From Solirubrobacteraceae bacterium (lineage in GTDB: Bacteria; Actinomycetota; Thermoleophilia; Solirubrobacterales; Solirubrobacteraceae), in assembly GCA_024710825.1 (NCBI GenBank), contig JANJUA010000221.1, positions 1 to 16,374 on the forward strand: a stretch of 16,374 bases of DNA. The letters are read 5' to 3'. Numbering within the stretch: the first letter of the stretch is position 1; every line of letters starts with the position of its first letter. Of the stretch, positions 1 through 7,445 are shown in pieces. Position numbers and translations under genes: made by a program. The notes beneath the pieces are model-generated. The model saw nothing but the letters and a program-made list of their open reading frames with translations, was not told where the DNA came from and did not search any database.

Positions 1-170
1 GGCCGCGCGGGATCGCGCTGCCCCTCGTAGGGGCGCCGCGCCGCGGAGCCGGACGGTCGCGCGGACTCGCGCGGCACCGCGGAGCCGGACGCCGGCGCGG
101 GGTCGGGCGGGCTCGCAGCGCCGCGCTCGCCCTCCTCTCCGTCCGGCGGGAAGTCCAGCCGCCCGCTCAC
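1..170 (-). CDS. Partial hypothetical protein, Pro/Ala/Arg-rich N-terminus (runs off left edge)
   Basis: An open frame starts at a GTG (168-170) whose bases overlap the TGA stop of the RND transporter gene (GTGA junction). It stays open for 56 codons to the window edge. This is the same coupling seen between the mce genes, so I infer one more operon member. The visible protein starts MSGRLDFPPDGEEGERG and continues as a Pro, Ser, Ala and Arg-rich, probably disordered stretch with no signal peptide or membrane segment. The segment around Ser-Gly-Ser-Ala occurs twice, 12 residues apart, reflecting a 15-nt direct repeat (41-55 and 77-91). I do not recognise the family and give no function. In GC-rich DNA a short open frame can occur by chance; the start overlap is the main support. 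Confidence 0.5.
   Translation of the reverse strand, partial: MSGRLDFPPDGEEGERGAASPPDPAPASGSAVPRESARPSGSAARRPYEGQRDPAR
41..91. repeat. Two-copy 15-nt direct repeat, 36-nt period
   Basis: The sequence CCGCGGAGCCGGACG occurs at 41-55 and again at 77-91. The 36-nt period equals 12 codons in the minus-strand frame of the partial gene 1-170, so the repeat is in phase with that reading frame. Only two copies are visible. Confidence 0.8.
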
Positions 171-2770
171 GCCTCACCCGGCCGCGGTCGTGCGCGCGAG
201 AGGCGCGGCCATCGCAGCTCCCCCCGGTCGGCCGCCACCAGCACCGCCGGCAGCACGATCAGCACGCCCAGGAGCGAGACCGTCAGGTCGACCACCGTCA
301 CCCACCCGAAGTCCCGCAGCATCTGGATCTCCGAGACCACCAGCACCGCGAAGCCCGCGATCGCCGTCGTCGCGGACGCCAGCACCGCCGCCCCCGTCGA
401 CCGGTACGTGCGCTCGAGCGCCGCCCGCTCGGCGTGCCCGGCCGCGCGCTCCTGCCGGTAGCGCTCGGCCAGCAGCACGCTGAACTCGGTCGAGATCGCC
501 ACCACCAGCGCCCCGAGCGTGACCGACATCGGGTTCAGCTCCACCCGCAGCGCGAACAGCACGAGCGCCGACCAGCCCGTCGCCAGCACGATCGGCACCA
601 GCGGCACGAGCGCCCGCGACGCCGACCGGAAGGCCGCCAGCAGCACCACCGTCACGGCCGCTAGCCCCGCGAGCAGCAACGCCACGCGCCGCCACGGCGA
701 GGAGACCTGCGCGTTGGCCTCCGCGGCCAGGACCGGCAGCCCCGCCAGCTCCGCGGTCACGCCCTCCGGCGGGTCGAGCTCGCGGCGCATGGTCTCGATC
801 ACCTCCTGCTGCTCGTCCAGCGGCATCAGCCGGAGGCCGAACGCCAACGTCGCCGCGCGACGGTCGGGCGTGATGACCGCCTGCGAGAAGTACGGCGGGA
901 CCGCGTCGAGCAGCGCGCGCACGTCCGCCTGCTCGGGGACGTCGCCGCCGTCGGTCCGGAAGAGGTCCGGCAGCGAGAAGGCCGGGCACAGCGTCGCCTC
1001 GCCGCACGCTCGGTCGTCGCCGTAGCCGTAGCGCCGCAGCAGCCGCTCCTGGTACTCGGCCATCCAGGTGATGATCGCCGGGTCGGACAGGTCATCGGCC
1101 GTGACCATGACGTCGATCTCGCCGCCCACGCCGGTCGACGCCTGAAGCGCCTCCAGATCGCCGAGCGCGGCGAGGCTCTGCGGCACGAGCTTCGTGACGT
1201 CCGACTGCACCTCGGTGCGGGTGCCCAGCGCCCAGCCGATCGCCGCCAGCAGGAGGCCGGCGACGAGCACCCGCCGCCAGCGGCCCAGGGCCAGCGCCAC
1301 GACGGCGGCCGTCGCCCGCGCCGTACCGGCCCGCAGCCGCCGGGCCACGGGATTGCCCGCCAGCAGCTCCTCCGCGCCCCGCGTGGCGGAGCCGATCGCG
1401 CCCAGCGGCCCCGACGCGGCTACGCCGCGGCGCCCGGCGAGCGTCAGCGCCGCCACCCCCGCGGCCAACGTGCAGAGCAGCGCGAGCGCGATGCCGGCGA
1501 CGAGCAGCAGCCCGAACTGCCGCACCATCGGCACCGGCGAGAGCGCGAGGACGAGGAACCCCGCGGCCGTGGCCGTGCCCGCGGTGACGATCGTCGGGCC
1601 GCCGAGCCGCGCCGCCCGCACCGGCGAGCCCTCCTCTCGCGTCCGCGACTGGAACTGGATCGCGTAGTCGACCGCCAGCCCGATGAGCACCGGAAGCACG
1701 CCGATCGACGCCATCGTCAGGGGCAGCCCGGCGAGCGCCAGGCCGCCGAACGTCAGCGCCGCCGCGCACAGCGCGACCGCCAGCGGCAGCAGCCGCAGGC
1801 GCACGCGGAACACCAGCGCCAGCGTCGCCCCCATGACGAGCAGCGCCGCTACGAGCAGCACGAGCAGGGACTCCGAGATCGCGTCGCCGAGGTCGTTGAG
1901 CACCACCGGGGCGCCCGTGACGACGTAGCTGCCGCCACCGGTCAGCTTCCACTGCGCCATCGCGACCGCCGAGCGGATCAGCCCGATCGCCTCGCCGCGC
2001 TGCTCGTCGTCGAGACCGGGCTTCAGGCGCACCTGGACGAGCGCCGCGTCCTCACGGGGGAACAGGTAGGCGAAGCGCGGCTTCGGCGTGCCTCCCTCCT
2101 CGAAGACGAGCGTGGAGACGAACGCCGCGTCGTCGAGCCGCGGAGCCGATCTCAGCCCGTAGCGGAGCGCCAGCTCGAGGACGTCGCGGGTGAACTCGGC
2201 GCCGACCAGCTCGCGCGCTTGCCGCGCATAGCGCTTGGACCGAGCCTCCGAGAAGCCCTTGCGCCGCGCCACCTCGTAGGCCGCCTCGGCCGCCCGCTCG
2301 GCCTCGCGGGACTTCGCCGCCGACTGCGCCGACAGCTCCTCGGAGATCTGGCGGACCGACTCGTTGACGAACGTGCCGGGGCCATAGACGACCTGGACCG
2401 GCTTCGTCCGCGCCAGGCGCCCGCACGGCCCGTCCGGGCCGCCCGGCGGCTCGGCGCCGGCCGGCGCGTTGCCCGAGAGGCAGCCCTCGAGCCCGAGCAC
2501 CCGCTGGAGATCCTCGCCGAGGACGAGCTCGGTCAGATCCTCGCGCAAGAGCACGTACACGGCGTCGTCGCCGAAGCGCTCGTGGTAGCGCTCCGACGCC
2601 TGCCAGGCGTCGCTGGAGCGCCCGACGAGCGTGTCGGCCCCGCTGGACGGCTTGAGCGTCGCGGCGGCCAGAGCGGCGGCGCCGAGCGCCAGCAGCACGA
2701 CCGCGCCGAGCACCGGCACCGGGCGGCGCGCGACCCAGGCCGCCAGGCGCTCCAGCCGACTCCCCTTCAC
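167..2770 (-). CDS. RND superfamily transporter, MMPL/HAE3-like (867 aa)
   Basis: This is a full-length two-fold repeated RND transporter, probably a proton-driven lipid or hydrophobic-compound exporter in the cytoplasmic membrane. TM1 lies at about 18-38, a large extracytoplasmic domain at 40-295, and TM2-6 at about 300-447. TM7 lies near 500-516, the second extracytoplasmic domain at 517-690, and TM8-12 at 695-848. A short basic tail follows. TM4 carries IGLAVDYAIQF with D368-Y369, the proton-relay position known in MmpL-type RND proteins. The matching second-half segment reads VAISTEFSVLL, giving Glu762-Phe763. Each outer domain has a cysteine pair (C97/C116 and C589/C595). The GTG start is forced: the mceF stop lies in the same frame 30 nt upstream. 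The Shine-Dalgarno is poor, suggesting translation follows from mceF. The 27-nt gap makes co-transcription with mce likely. MMPL versus HAE3 subfamily is uncertain. Confidence 0.88.
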   Translation of the reverse strand: MKGSRLERLAAWVARRPVPVLGAVVLLALGAAALAAATLKPSSGADTLVGRSSDAWQASERYHERFGDDAVYVLLREDLTELVLGEDLQRVLGLEGCLSGNAPAGAEPPGGPDGPCGRLARTKPVQVVYGPGTFVNESVRQISEELSAQSAAKSREAERAAEAAYEVARRKGFSEARSKRYARQARELVGAEFTRDVLELALRYGLRSAPRLDDAAFVSTLVFEEGGTPKPRFAYLFPREDAALVQVRLKPGLDDEQRGEAIGLIRSAVAMAQWKLTGGGSYVVTGAPVVLNDLGDAISESLLVLLVAALLVMGATLALVFRVRLRLLPLAVALCAAALTFGGLALAGLPLTMASIGVLPVLIGLAVDYAIQFQSRTREEGSPVRAARLGGPTIVTAGTATAAGFLVLALSPVPMVRQFGLLLVAGIALALLCTLAAGVAALTLAGRRGVAASGPLGAIGSATRGAEELLAGNPVARRLRAGTARATAAVVALALGRWRRVLVAGLLLAAIGWALGTRTEVQSDVTKLVPQSLAALGDLEALQASTGVGGEIDVMVTADDLSDPAIITWMAEYQERLLRRYGYGDDRACGEATLCPAFSLPDLFRTDGGDVPEQADVRALLDAVPPYFSQAVITPDRRAATLAFGLRLMPLDEQQEVIETMRRELDPPEGVTAELAGLPVLAAEANAQVSSPWRRVALLLAGLAAVTVVLLAAFRSASRALVPLVPIVLATGWSALVLFALRVELNPMSVTLGALVVAISTEFSVLLAERYRQERAAGHAERAALERTYRSTGAAVLASATTAIAGFAVLVVSEIQMLRDFGWVTVVDLTVSLLGVLIVLPAVLVAADRGELRWPRLSRARPRPGEA

Positions 2771-2797
2771 GCCGTGAACGGTAGCTCGCGGACCGGC

Positions 2798-4414
2798 TCA
2801 GCCGCTCCGCTTGGCGCCCGTCGTGTGGCCGTTCGGCGCGGCGGTCACCTGCGGGAACTGGGTCGTCCCGCCGCGGGTCGCGTACTTGCCCTGCTGCTTG
2901 CACCCCGGAGCGATGATGTCGGTCGTCCCGCCGTAGGCGAACCGGAACACCTCCTCCTGCAGCTCGGGCGTGATGTAGGTGTTCAGCTGCTCGACCAGGG
3001 GGACGACCTGCTCGCGCGTGAGGTTGGCCAGCGACGGCGGCAGCAGCGGCGTCAGGGCGTTCGTCATCCCGCCCACCGCGCCGAGCAGCTCGCCCGTGTT
3101 GAGCAGCGTCGGGTTGCCCCGACCGCACTGGCGCGTCTCGTAGGAGAGCAGCCCCTGGGCGAGCTTCGCGAACGCGCCCGGCATCTGGTAGGGGTTCGGG
3201 CGGTTGGAGCCGATCCGCTCCGGATACAGCGCGAGCACCTCCGGGTTCAGCGGGTTGATCGTCCGCAGGTAGCGGATCTGCTCGTCGCCCGTGGTCAGCC
3301 GCGCCTGGGTCGCCGCCGTGACGTTCGCGAAGAAGGCGGTGAGCTCGCGGTCGTACTCCCCGAGGAAGCTCAACATCGGGTTGAGCTGTCGCAGCGCCGG
3401 GTCGAGCTCGCCCAGGAACGGCGCGAACTTCTCGAGGAAGCCCTGCACCGCGGGCAGGCCCTCGGCGGAGGCGTCGATGAGCGGGTCGAGGTCGCGGAAC
3501 AGCGCTCGCAGGTCGGGCGCGAGGCCCTCGAGCTCCTGGAGCGTGGGCGACAGCTCGCGCGCCGCGGGCCGCAGCTGGTCGACGAGCGGGTCGGCGTTCT
3601 CGGCGAACGCAGTGACCCGCCGGACCGTCTCCTCGGACTCGCGCTCGAACGTCGGCAGCGCGCGGAAGAAGTCCTGGAGCTCCCGGTCGCGCTGCGCCGT
3701 GGTCTCGAAGACCGCGTTGGAGCTCTCGATGAGCCGACGGAGCTGGTCGTCGCGCGCCGTCAGCGCGGAGAACACGTCGCCGGTGCCGTTGACGAGGCGG
3801 CGCACGTCGCTCTGCTGCGACTCGAGGATCCGCAGCAGCACGTTGGTGTCGATGGCGAACGGGGCCAGGTTGCCCAGCGCGTCGTTGATGTCCTGACCGC
3901 GCCCGTCGAGCGCGCCGGCCTGCGACTGCATCCACGTCTGGAACGCGTCGCGCGTCTTCTGGTCGAAGGCGCTGAAGATCTCGTCCAGCTCGACCGTGGG
4001 CGACACCTGTCCGGCCGGCAGCGTGCCGTTCTCGGCGATGTAGCCGCCCGACGGGTCGCCCGGCGTGAGCTCGACGTAGGTCTCGCCGAGCAGGGTCTTC
4101 TGCCGGAGGATCGCCTTCGTGTCCCTGGGGATCGGCGCGTACTCGGTGTCGAGCTCGATCACGGTGCGCGAGCGGCCCTCGGGCGTCGTCTCGATCTCCT
4201 TGACCTTGCCGACCGACACGCCGGAGATGCGGACGTCCGCCTCCGTGGCCAGCTGCGTGGCCTCGCCGAACGACGTCTCGAAGCGGTAGCCCTTCGGCTG
4301 CAGCGGGGTCGAGCCGCCGAACGAGAGCCACAGGAACGCCAGCAGGCCGAAGCACGACAGCGCGAACGTCACCATGACCAGCAGCCGGCCGAGGGTCGGA
4401 GCCTGCTTCTGCAT
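2798..4414 (-). CDS. mceF: MCE family protein, sixth of six (MceF-like)
   Basis: Substrate-binding/tunnel subunit of the Mce lipid transporter, 538 aa. A short N-terminus precedes one TM anchor (about 11-31). The MCE/MlaD domain spans about 41-119 and includes VRISGVSVGKV and the TLLGETYVELTPG edge. A long helical region follows (about 140-350, Mce4_CUP1-like), then a C-terminal domain. Prolines at 283, 290, 300, 311, 321, 332, 339 and 346 punctuate the helix every 7 or 10-11 residues. The segment with SSNAVF (about 231-236) and R-x-LP is shared with the previous gene's product. C430 and C505 are the only cysteines outside the TM. The ATG overlaps the upstream TGA by one base (TGATG), with GGGGGAGG (4425-4432) about 10 nt upstream, so the longer frame reaching 4645 is rejected. 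The letter F is assigned by operon position. Confidence 0.92.
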   Translation of the reverse strand: MQKQAPTLGRLLVMVTFALSCFGLLAFLWLSFGGSTPLQPKGYRFETSFGEATQLATEADVRISGVSVGKVKEIETTPEGRSRTVIELDTEYAPIPRDTKAILRQKTLLGETYVELTPGDPSGGYIAENGTLPAGQVSPTVELDEIFSAFDQKTRDAFQTWMQSQAGALDGRGQDINDALGNLAPFAIDTNVLLRILESQQSDVRRLVNGTGDVFSALTARDDQLRRLIESSNAVFETTAQRDRELQDFFRALPTFERESEETVRRVTAFAENADPLVDQLRPAARELSPTLQELEGLAPDLRALFRDLDPLIDASAEGLPAVQGFLEKFAPFLGELDPALRQLNPMLSFLGEYDRELTAFFANVTAATQARLTTGDEQIRYLRTINPLNPEVLALYPERIGSNRPNPYQMPGAFAKLAQGLLSYETRQCGRGNPTLLNTGELLGAVGGMTNALTPLLPPSLANLTREQVVPLVEQLNTYITPELQEEVFRFAYGGTTDIIAPGCKQQGKYATRGGTTQFPQVTAAPNGHTTGAKRSG

Positions 4415-5769
4415 CAGCCGCCCGCCTCCCCCGTCGTCGCCGTGCCCTGGCCCGCCTCGCCCGCGCAGGCGCGGCTGGGGGTGACGAGGTTCGTGAGCTG
4501 CACGAGCACGTTGAGCGACGGGTTGGCGACCGTCAGCTGCGGCAGGGTCGTGAGCGTCGAGCAGGACGCGACGAGCACGCCCTTGCGGACCGGGCCGTGG
4601 GCGTCCTCGGTCTGGAACAGCGTCGCCCCGGCGTGGTTGAGCCACGACGCCCAGAAGAGGTAGCCCTCCTCCTTGCCCGGCGGGTTGTAGGCGAGCGTGT
4701 TGACCAGCTCGTTGATCGCCACGAACGCGTCCGCGAGGTCGGGCGTGAGCGTCGCCAGGTTCTTCGCCGCCGGGCGCAGCACGCGGGCGGTGGGCAGCGA
4801 CTCGCGCGCGAACGGGCGGATCTCGTCGCGGACGATCGGCGTCGACTCGCGCAGGAACGGCCGCAGCGCCTCCTGCGTCGGCCCGAGCGCCCGGGCGGCG
4901 GGCCGCAGGCTCTCGAGCGTCGGCCCCATCGCCCGCGCCAGGCGGTCCGTCTTCGCGAGGCTCGTCTGCGCGACCTCCAGGGTCTCCGGGAGCTGCCGGA
5001 GCGTGGAGCGCAGGGACCGGTCCTGGTTGACGAACGCCTGGAACACCGCGTTGGAGGAGTCGACGAGCTGCGCGAGCTGGTCGTCCTTCTCGGCCACCGC
5101 CTCGGTCAGCGCCCGGAAGCTGCCGATCGACCTCTCGATGCTGTCTCTGCGCTGCGCGAGGAGCTTCGTGATCCGCTCGACGTCGCGGCTCGTCGGCTCG
5201 AAGCGCCGGAACGTGCGCGCGAGGTCCGTCTGCCGGCCCTCGAGCCCCTCGGCCGCCCCGCCGAGCAGCAGCTGGAGGTAGTCGCGCGTGTCGGCGTCCA
5301 GCGAGGCGAGGATCTCGTCCGGGTTGACGTTCGGCGCGCTCTGGCTGACGGGGATGGTCCAGTCGTCCGGCGCCTCGCCCGCCTCGGGCGTGCCCGGGTC
5401 GATCTGGATCGTCATGTCGTTGAGCCCGGTCTTCGGCCGCACCAACGCGCTGGCGTCGCGGTAGAACCGCGCGTGCTCGCGCTGCACCTTCATCGTGACG
5501 AGCGCACGGCCGTTGACGAGCTCGACCTTGCCGACCTCGCCGACCTTCACGCCGGCGATGCCGATCTCCTGCCCCTGCCCCGGCGTGATCGACTGCGCGG
5601 TCGACAGCTCGACCTTGCGGTCGACGAAGTCCGACCCCACGATCGGCACCCAGCTCGGCAGGTAGAGGCGCTGGTTGGACAGGATGTAGCCGCCCACGCC
5701 CAGGGCGATCACGAGCAGCCCGACGAGCGCCGCGAAGTCCCGCAGGTGGGTCCTGATCGCGCGCTTCAC
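4414..5769 (-). CDS. mceE: MCE family protein, fifth of six (MceE-like)
   Basis: Subunit of the Mce lipid-transport heterohexamer, 451 aa. The GTG start sits in a GTGA overlap with the mceD stop. The N-terminus is basic, the TM anchor lies at about 11-30, and the MCE domain spans about 49-126 (IGIAGVKVGEVGKVEL). A long helical domain follows. Its prolines fall at 290, 297, 304, 311, 319, 326, 333 and 343, an almost perfect seven-residue period. The SSNAVF ... R-x-LP element resembles that of MceF. C403 and C435 are the only cysteines. In mycobacteria the fifth gene product is usually a lipoprotein (LprK-type); no lipobox is visible here, so it is probably TM-anchored. The open frame continues far upstream to 7770 inside mceD and beyond, but that part is out-of-frame shadow. 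Confidence 0.91.
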   Translation of the reverse strand: MKRAIRTHLRDFAALVGLLVIALGVGGYILSNQRLYLPSWVPIVGSDFVDRKVELSTAQSITPGQGQEIGIAGVKVGEVGKVELVNGRALVTMKVQREHARFYRDASALVRPKTGLNDMTIQIDPGTPEAGEAPDDWTIPVSQSAPNVNPDEILASLDADTRDYLQLLLGGAAEGLEGRQTDLARTFRRFEPTSRDVERITKLLAQRRDSIERSIGSFRALTEAVAEKDDQLAQLVDSSNAVFQAFVNQDRSLRSTLRQLPETLEVAQTSLAKTDRLARAMGPTLESLRPAARALGPTQEALRPFLRESTPIVRDEIRPFARESLPTARVLRPAAKNLATLTPDLADAFVAINELVNTLAYNPPGKEEGYLFWASWLNHAGATLFQTEDAHGPVRKGVLVASCSTLTTLPQLTVANPSLNVLVQLTNLVTPSRACAGEAGQGTATTGEAGG

Positions 5770-7445
5770 GAGCCGCCCGCCCGGAAGGGGTTGAGCCGGT
5801 CCAGGAGCTCCCCGGCCACGTCGCGGTCGTCGACCTTCGACCGGGTCGCCGGCGACGCGGCGGCCGCGGGCTGAGGCGTCAGGGCGCCGGCGGCGCCCGT
5901 GTCGTCGCCGAGGTCGTCCTTCGGCGCGGTGCTGCCGAGCGTGGGCGCCCGCTCCTCGATGGCGGCGTCGGGCCGCCCCGTCGCCGCGCCGTTGAGGTCC
6001 GGGAGCTGCTGGGTGTGGCACGGGACGTCCGGCCGGTACGGCGGGCGCTTGCCGGGATAGGCGGGGCGCGTGCCGAGCGGCGCCCGGTCGGTGCGGCCGG
6101 AGAGGCGCTCGCCCGAGAAGGCGGTCGGCCCCGTGGTGATCGTGTGGTTGCCGCTGGCCGGCTGGAAGCGCACGTAGCCGCCGTTGCCGTCGAAGTTCTG
6201 GCCCTCCCCGGCGAGGCCGACGAGCGTGTACCAGAGCTCCTTGTAGTTCTCCTTGCCCGAGCTCAGGTCGCCCTCGTCGATGACGACGTCGCCGGTCGGC
6301 AGGATCACCTTCGAGAAGCACCGGGCCGCGAGGCTCTGCTCGCGCAGCAGCGAGACGGACCCGTCGATGGTCGTCGCCAGGTCGCGCATCGCCGGGCTCA
6401 ACTCGCGGGCGACGCCCTGGAGCTCGTCGGGCGCCAGGAGCCCGCGCATCTGCTCGATCCACGGGAAGCTCGCGTCGATCGTCTCGGCGCTCTCGCGGAC
6501 CCCCGGCAGGATCTCGCGAGCGAACGCGCGCGTCGGCGGGAACGCCTCGTTGAGGCTCGCCAGCGTCCGGTTGGCCTGCGTCAGCGTCGGGTCGAGCTCC
6601 CGGATCGACGCCCGGAGGTTCGCGGACTCGTCGGCGAAGATGTCCATCGTGGCGGCGAAGTTCGTTACGAAGTCCTGGAGCTGGCGCTCGTTGCGCGCCA
6701 GCGCGCCCGTGACCTTGGCCAGGCTGTCGACGATCCCGCCGAGGTCGTTCGGCTCCAGACCGAGGAACGCCTCGTTGACGATGGCCGTGCCGCGCAGCGC
6801 CGACGCCGCGTAGTCGAAGTTGTCGTTGAGCGACTGGGCCGCCGTCTCGCCGCGCGCGTCGGGGTCGGCCTGGTCGTCGTCCGCCGCGGTGGGCTGCTCG
6901 GTGAGCGCGCCGCCGAAGCCCTGCAGCAGGTCGCGCAGCGATTGGCGCGTGTCGGCCTGGAGAGCGGTGAGCACGTCGCCGATCTGCACCGGCGCCGAGG
7001 TCTGCGTCATCGGGATCGTGTCGCCGTCGGAGATCGTGGGCGCGCTCGGCGTGCCCGGCTGGAGGTCGACGAAGAAGTTGCCCTCGAGGAAGATGCGCGG
7101 GCGGATCTTCGCGGTCGCGTCCTTGTGGATCGGCAGCGCCGCGTCGTCGAGCTCGAAGGTCACCACCGCGGCGTTGGTGTCCTTCCAGCGCTCGATCTTG
7201 GTGACCGTGCCGACGTTGACGCCGGCGATCCGCACCGGCGACCTCGGCCGCACCGAGTTCGCGTTCTCGAACACCGCCTGCATGCGGAAGCCGTGGGTGA
7301 ACGGGACCTTCTTGGTGAAGCCGAAGAAGACCCCGATGCAGATCAGCACGAGCAGGATCACGCCCGCCAGGACCGGGCTCATGCCGCGCCGGTCCTTGCG
7401 CGGGATGCGCGGAGCGTCGGGATCGGTGCGTCCGAGGAGCGCCAT
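5766..7445 (-). CDS. mceD: MCE family protein, fourth of six (MceD-like)
   Basis: Mce transporter subunit, 559 aa. A 23-residue basic cytosolic N-terminus precedes the TM (about 24-43), followed by an MCE domain at about 50-130 (VRIAGVNVGTVTKIE, IFLEGNFFVDLQPG). The helical domain holds the SLNDNF and LARNERQLQDF region. A C-terminal element NFDGNGGYVRFQP (about 417-429) matches motifs in MceA and MceB. C376 and C476 are the cysteines outside the TM. A long Ala/Pro/Asp-rich linker follows and ends in a short GELLDRLNPF helix, resembling the end of MceB. The ATG directly abuts the mceC TAG with no spacing and has no clear Shine-Dalgarno, so it probably depends on upstream translation. Met22 is a possible alternative start, but the longer N-terminus fits operon spacing better. 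Confidence 0.91.
   Translation of the reverse strand: MALLGRTDPDAPRIPRKDRRGMSPVLAGVILLVLICIGVFFGFTKKVPFTHGFRMQAVFENANSVRPRSPVRIAGVNVGTVTKIERWKDTNAAVVTFELDDAALPIHKDATAKIRPRIFLEGNFFVDLQPGTPSAPTISDGDTIPMTQTSAPVQIGDVLTALQADTRQSLRDLLQGFGGALTEQPTAADDDQADPDARGETAAQSLNDNFDYAASALRGTAIVNEAFLGLEPNDLGGIVDSLAKVTGALARNERQLQDFVTNFAATMDIFADESANLRASIRELDPTLTQANRTLASLNEAFPPTRAFAREILPGVRESAETIDASFPWIEQMRGLLAPDELQGVARELSPAMRDLATTIDGSVSLLREQSLAARCFSKVILPTGDVVIDEGDLSSGKENYKELWYTLVGLAGEGQNFDGNGGYVRFQPASGNHTITTGPTAFSGERLSGRTDRAPLGTRPAYPGKRPPYRPDVPCHTQQLPDLNGAATGRPDAAIEERAPTLGSTAPKDDLGDDTGAAGALTPQPAAAASPATRSKVDDRDVAGELLDRLNPFRAGGS

Noticed and set aside
20-34. Hairpin GCCCCT-CGT-AGGGGC as an operon terminator
   Set aside because: There is no T-run after it on either strand, and the minus-strand reading frame runs through it without a stop.
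2766-2778. TTCAC/GTGAA inverted repeat at the RND start as an operator
   Set aside because: Only five-base arms around a GTG start codon; chance similarity is likely.
4320-4360. Lipobox in MceF (A-L-S-C21)
   Set aside because: Hydrophobic residues continue well past the cysteine and position -3 is Ala, so this is a TM helix.
2219-4663. Long plus-strand open frame (814 codons) opposite mceF and mceE
   Set aside because: It is antisense to two clear MCE genes, gives a repetitive Arg/Leu/Glu/Val-rich product without domains, and is expected from high third-position GC.
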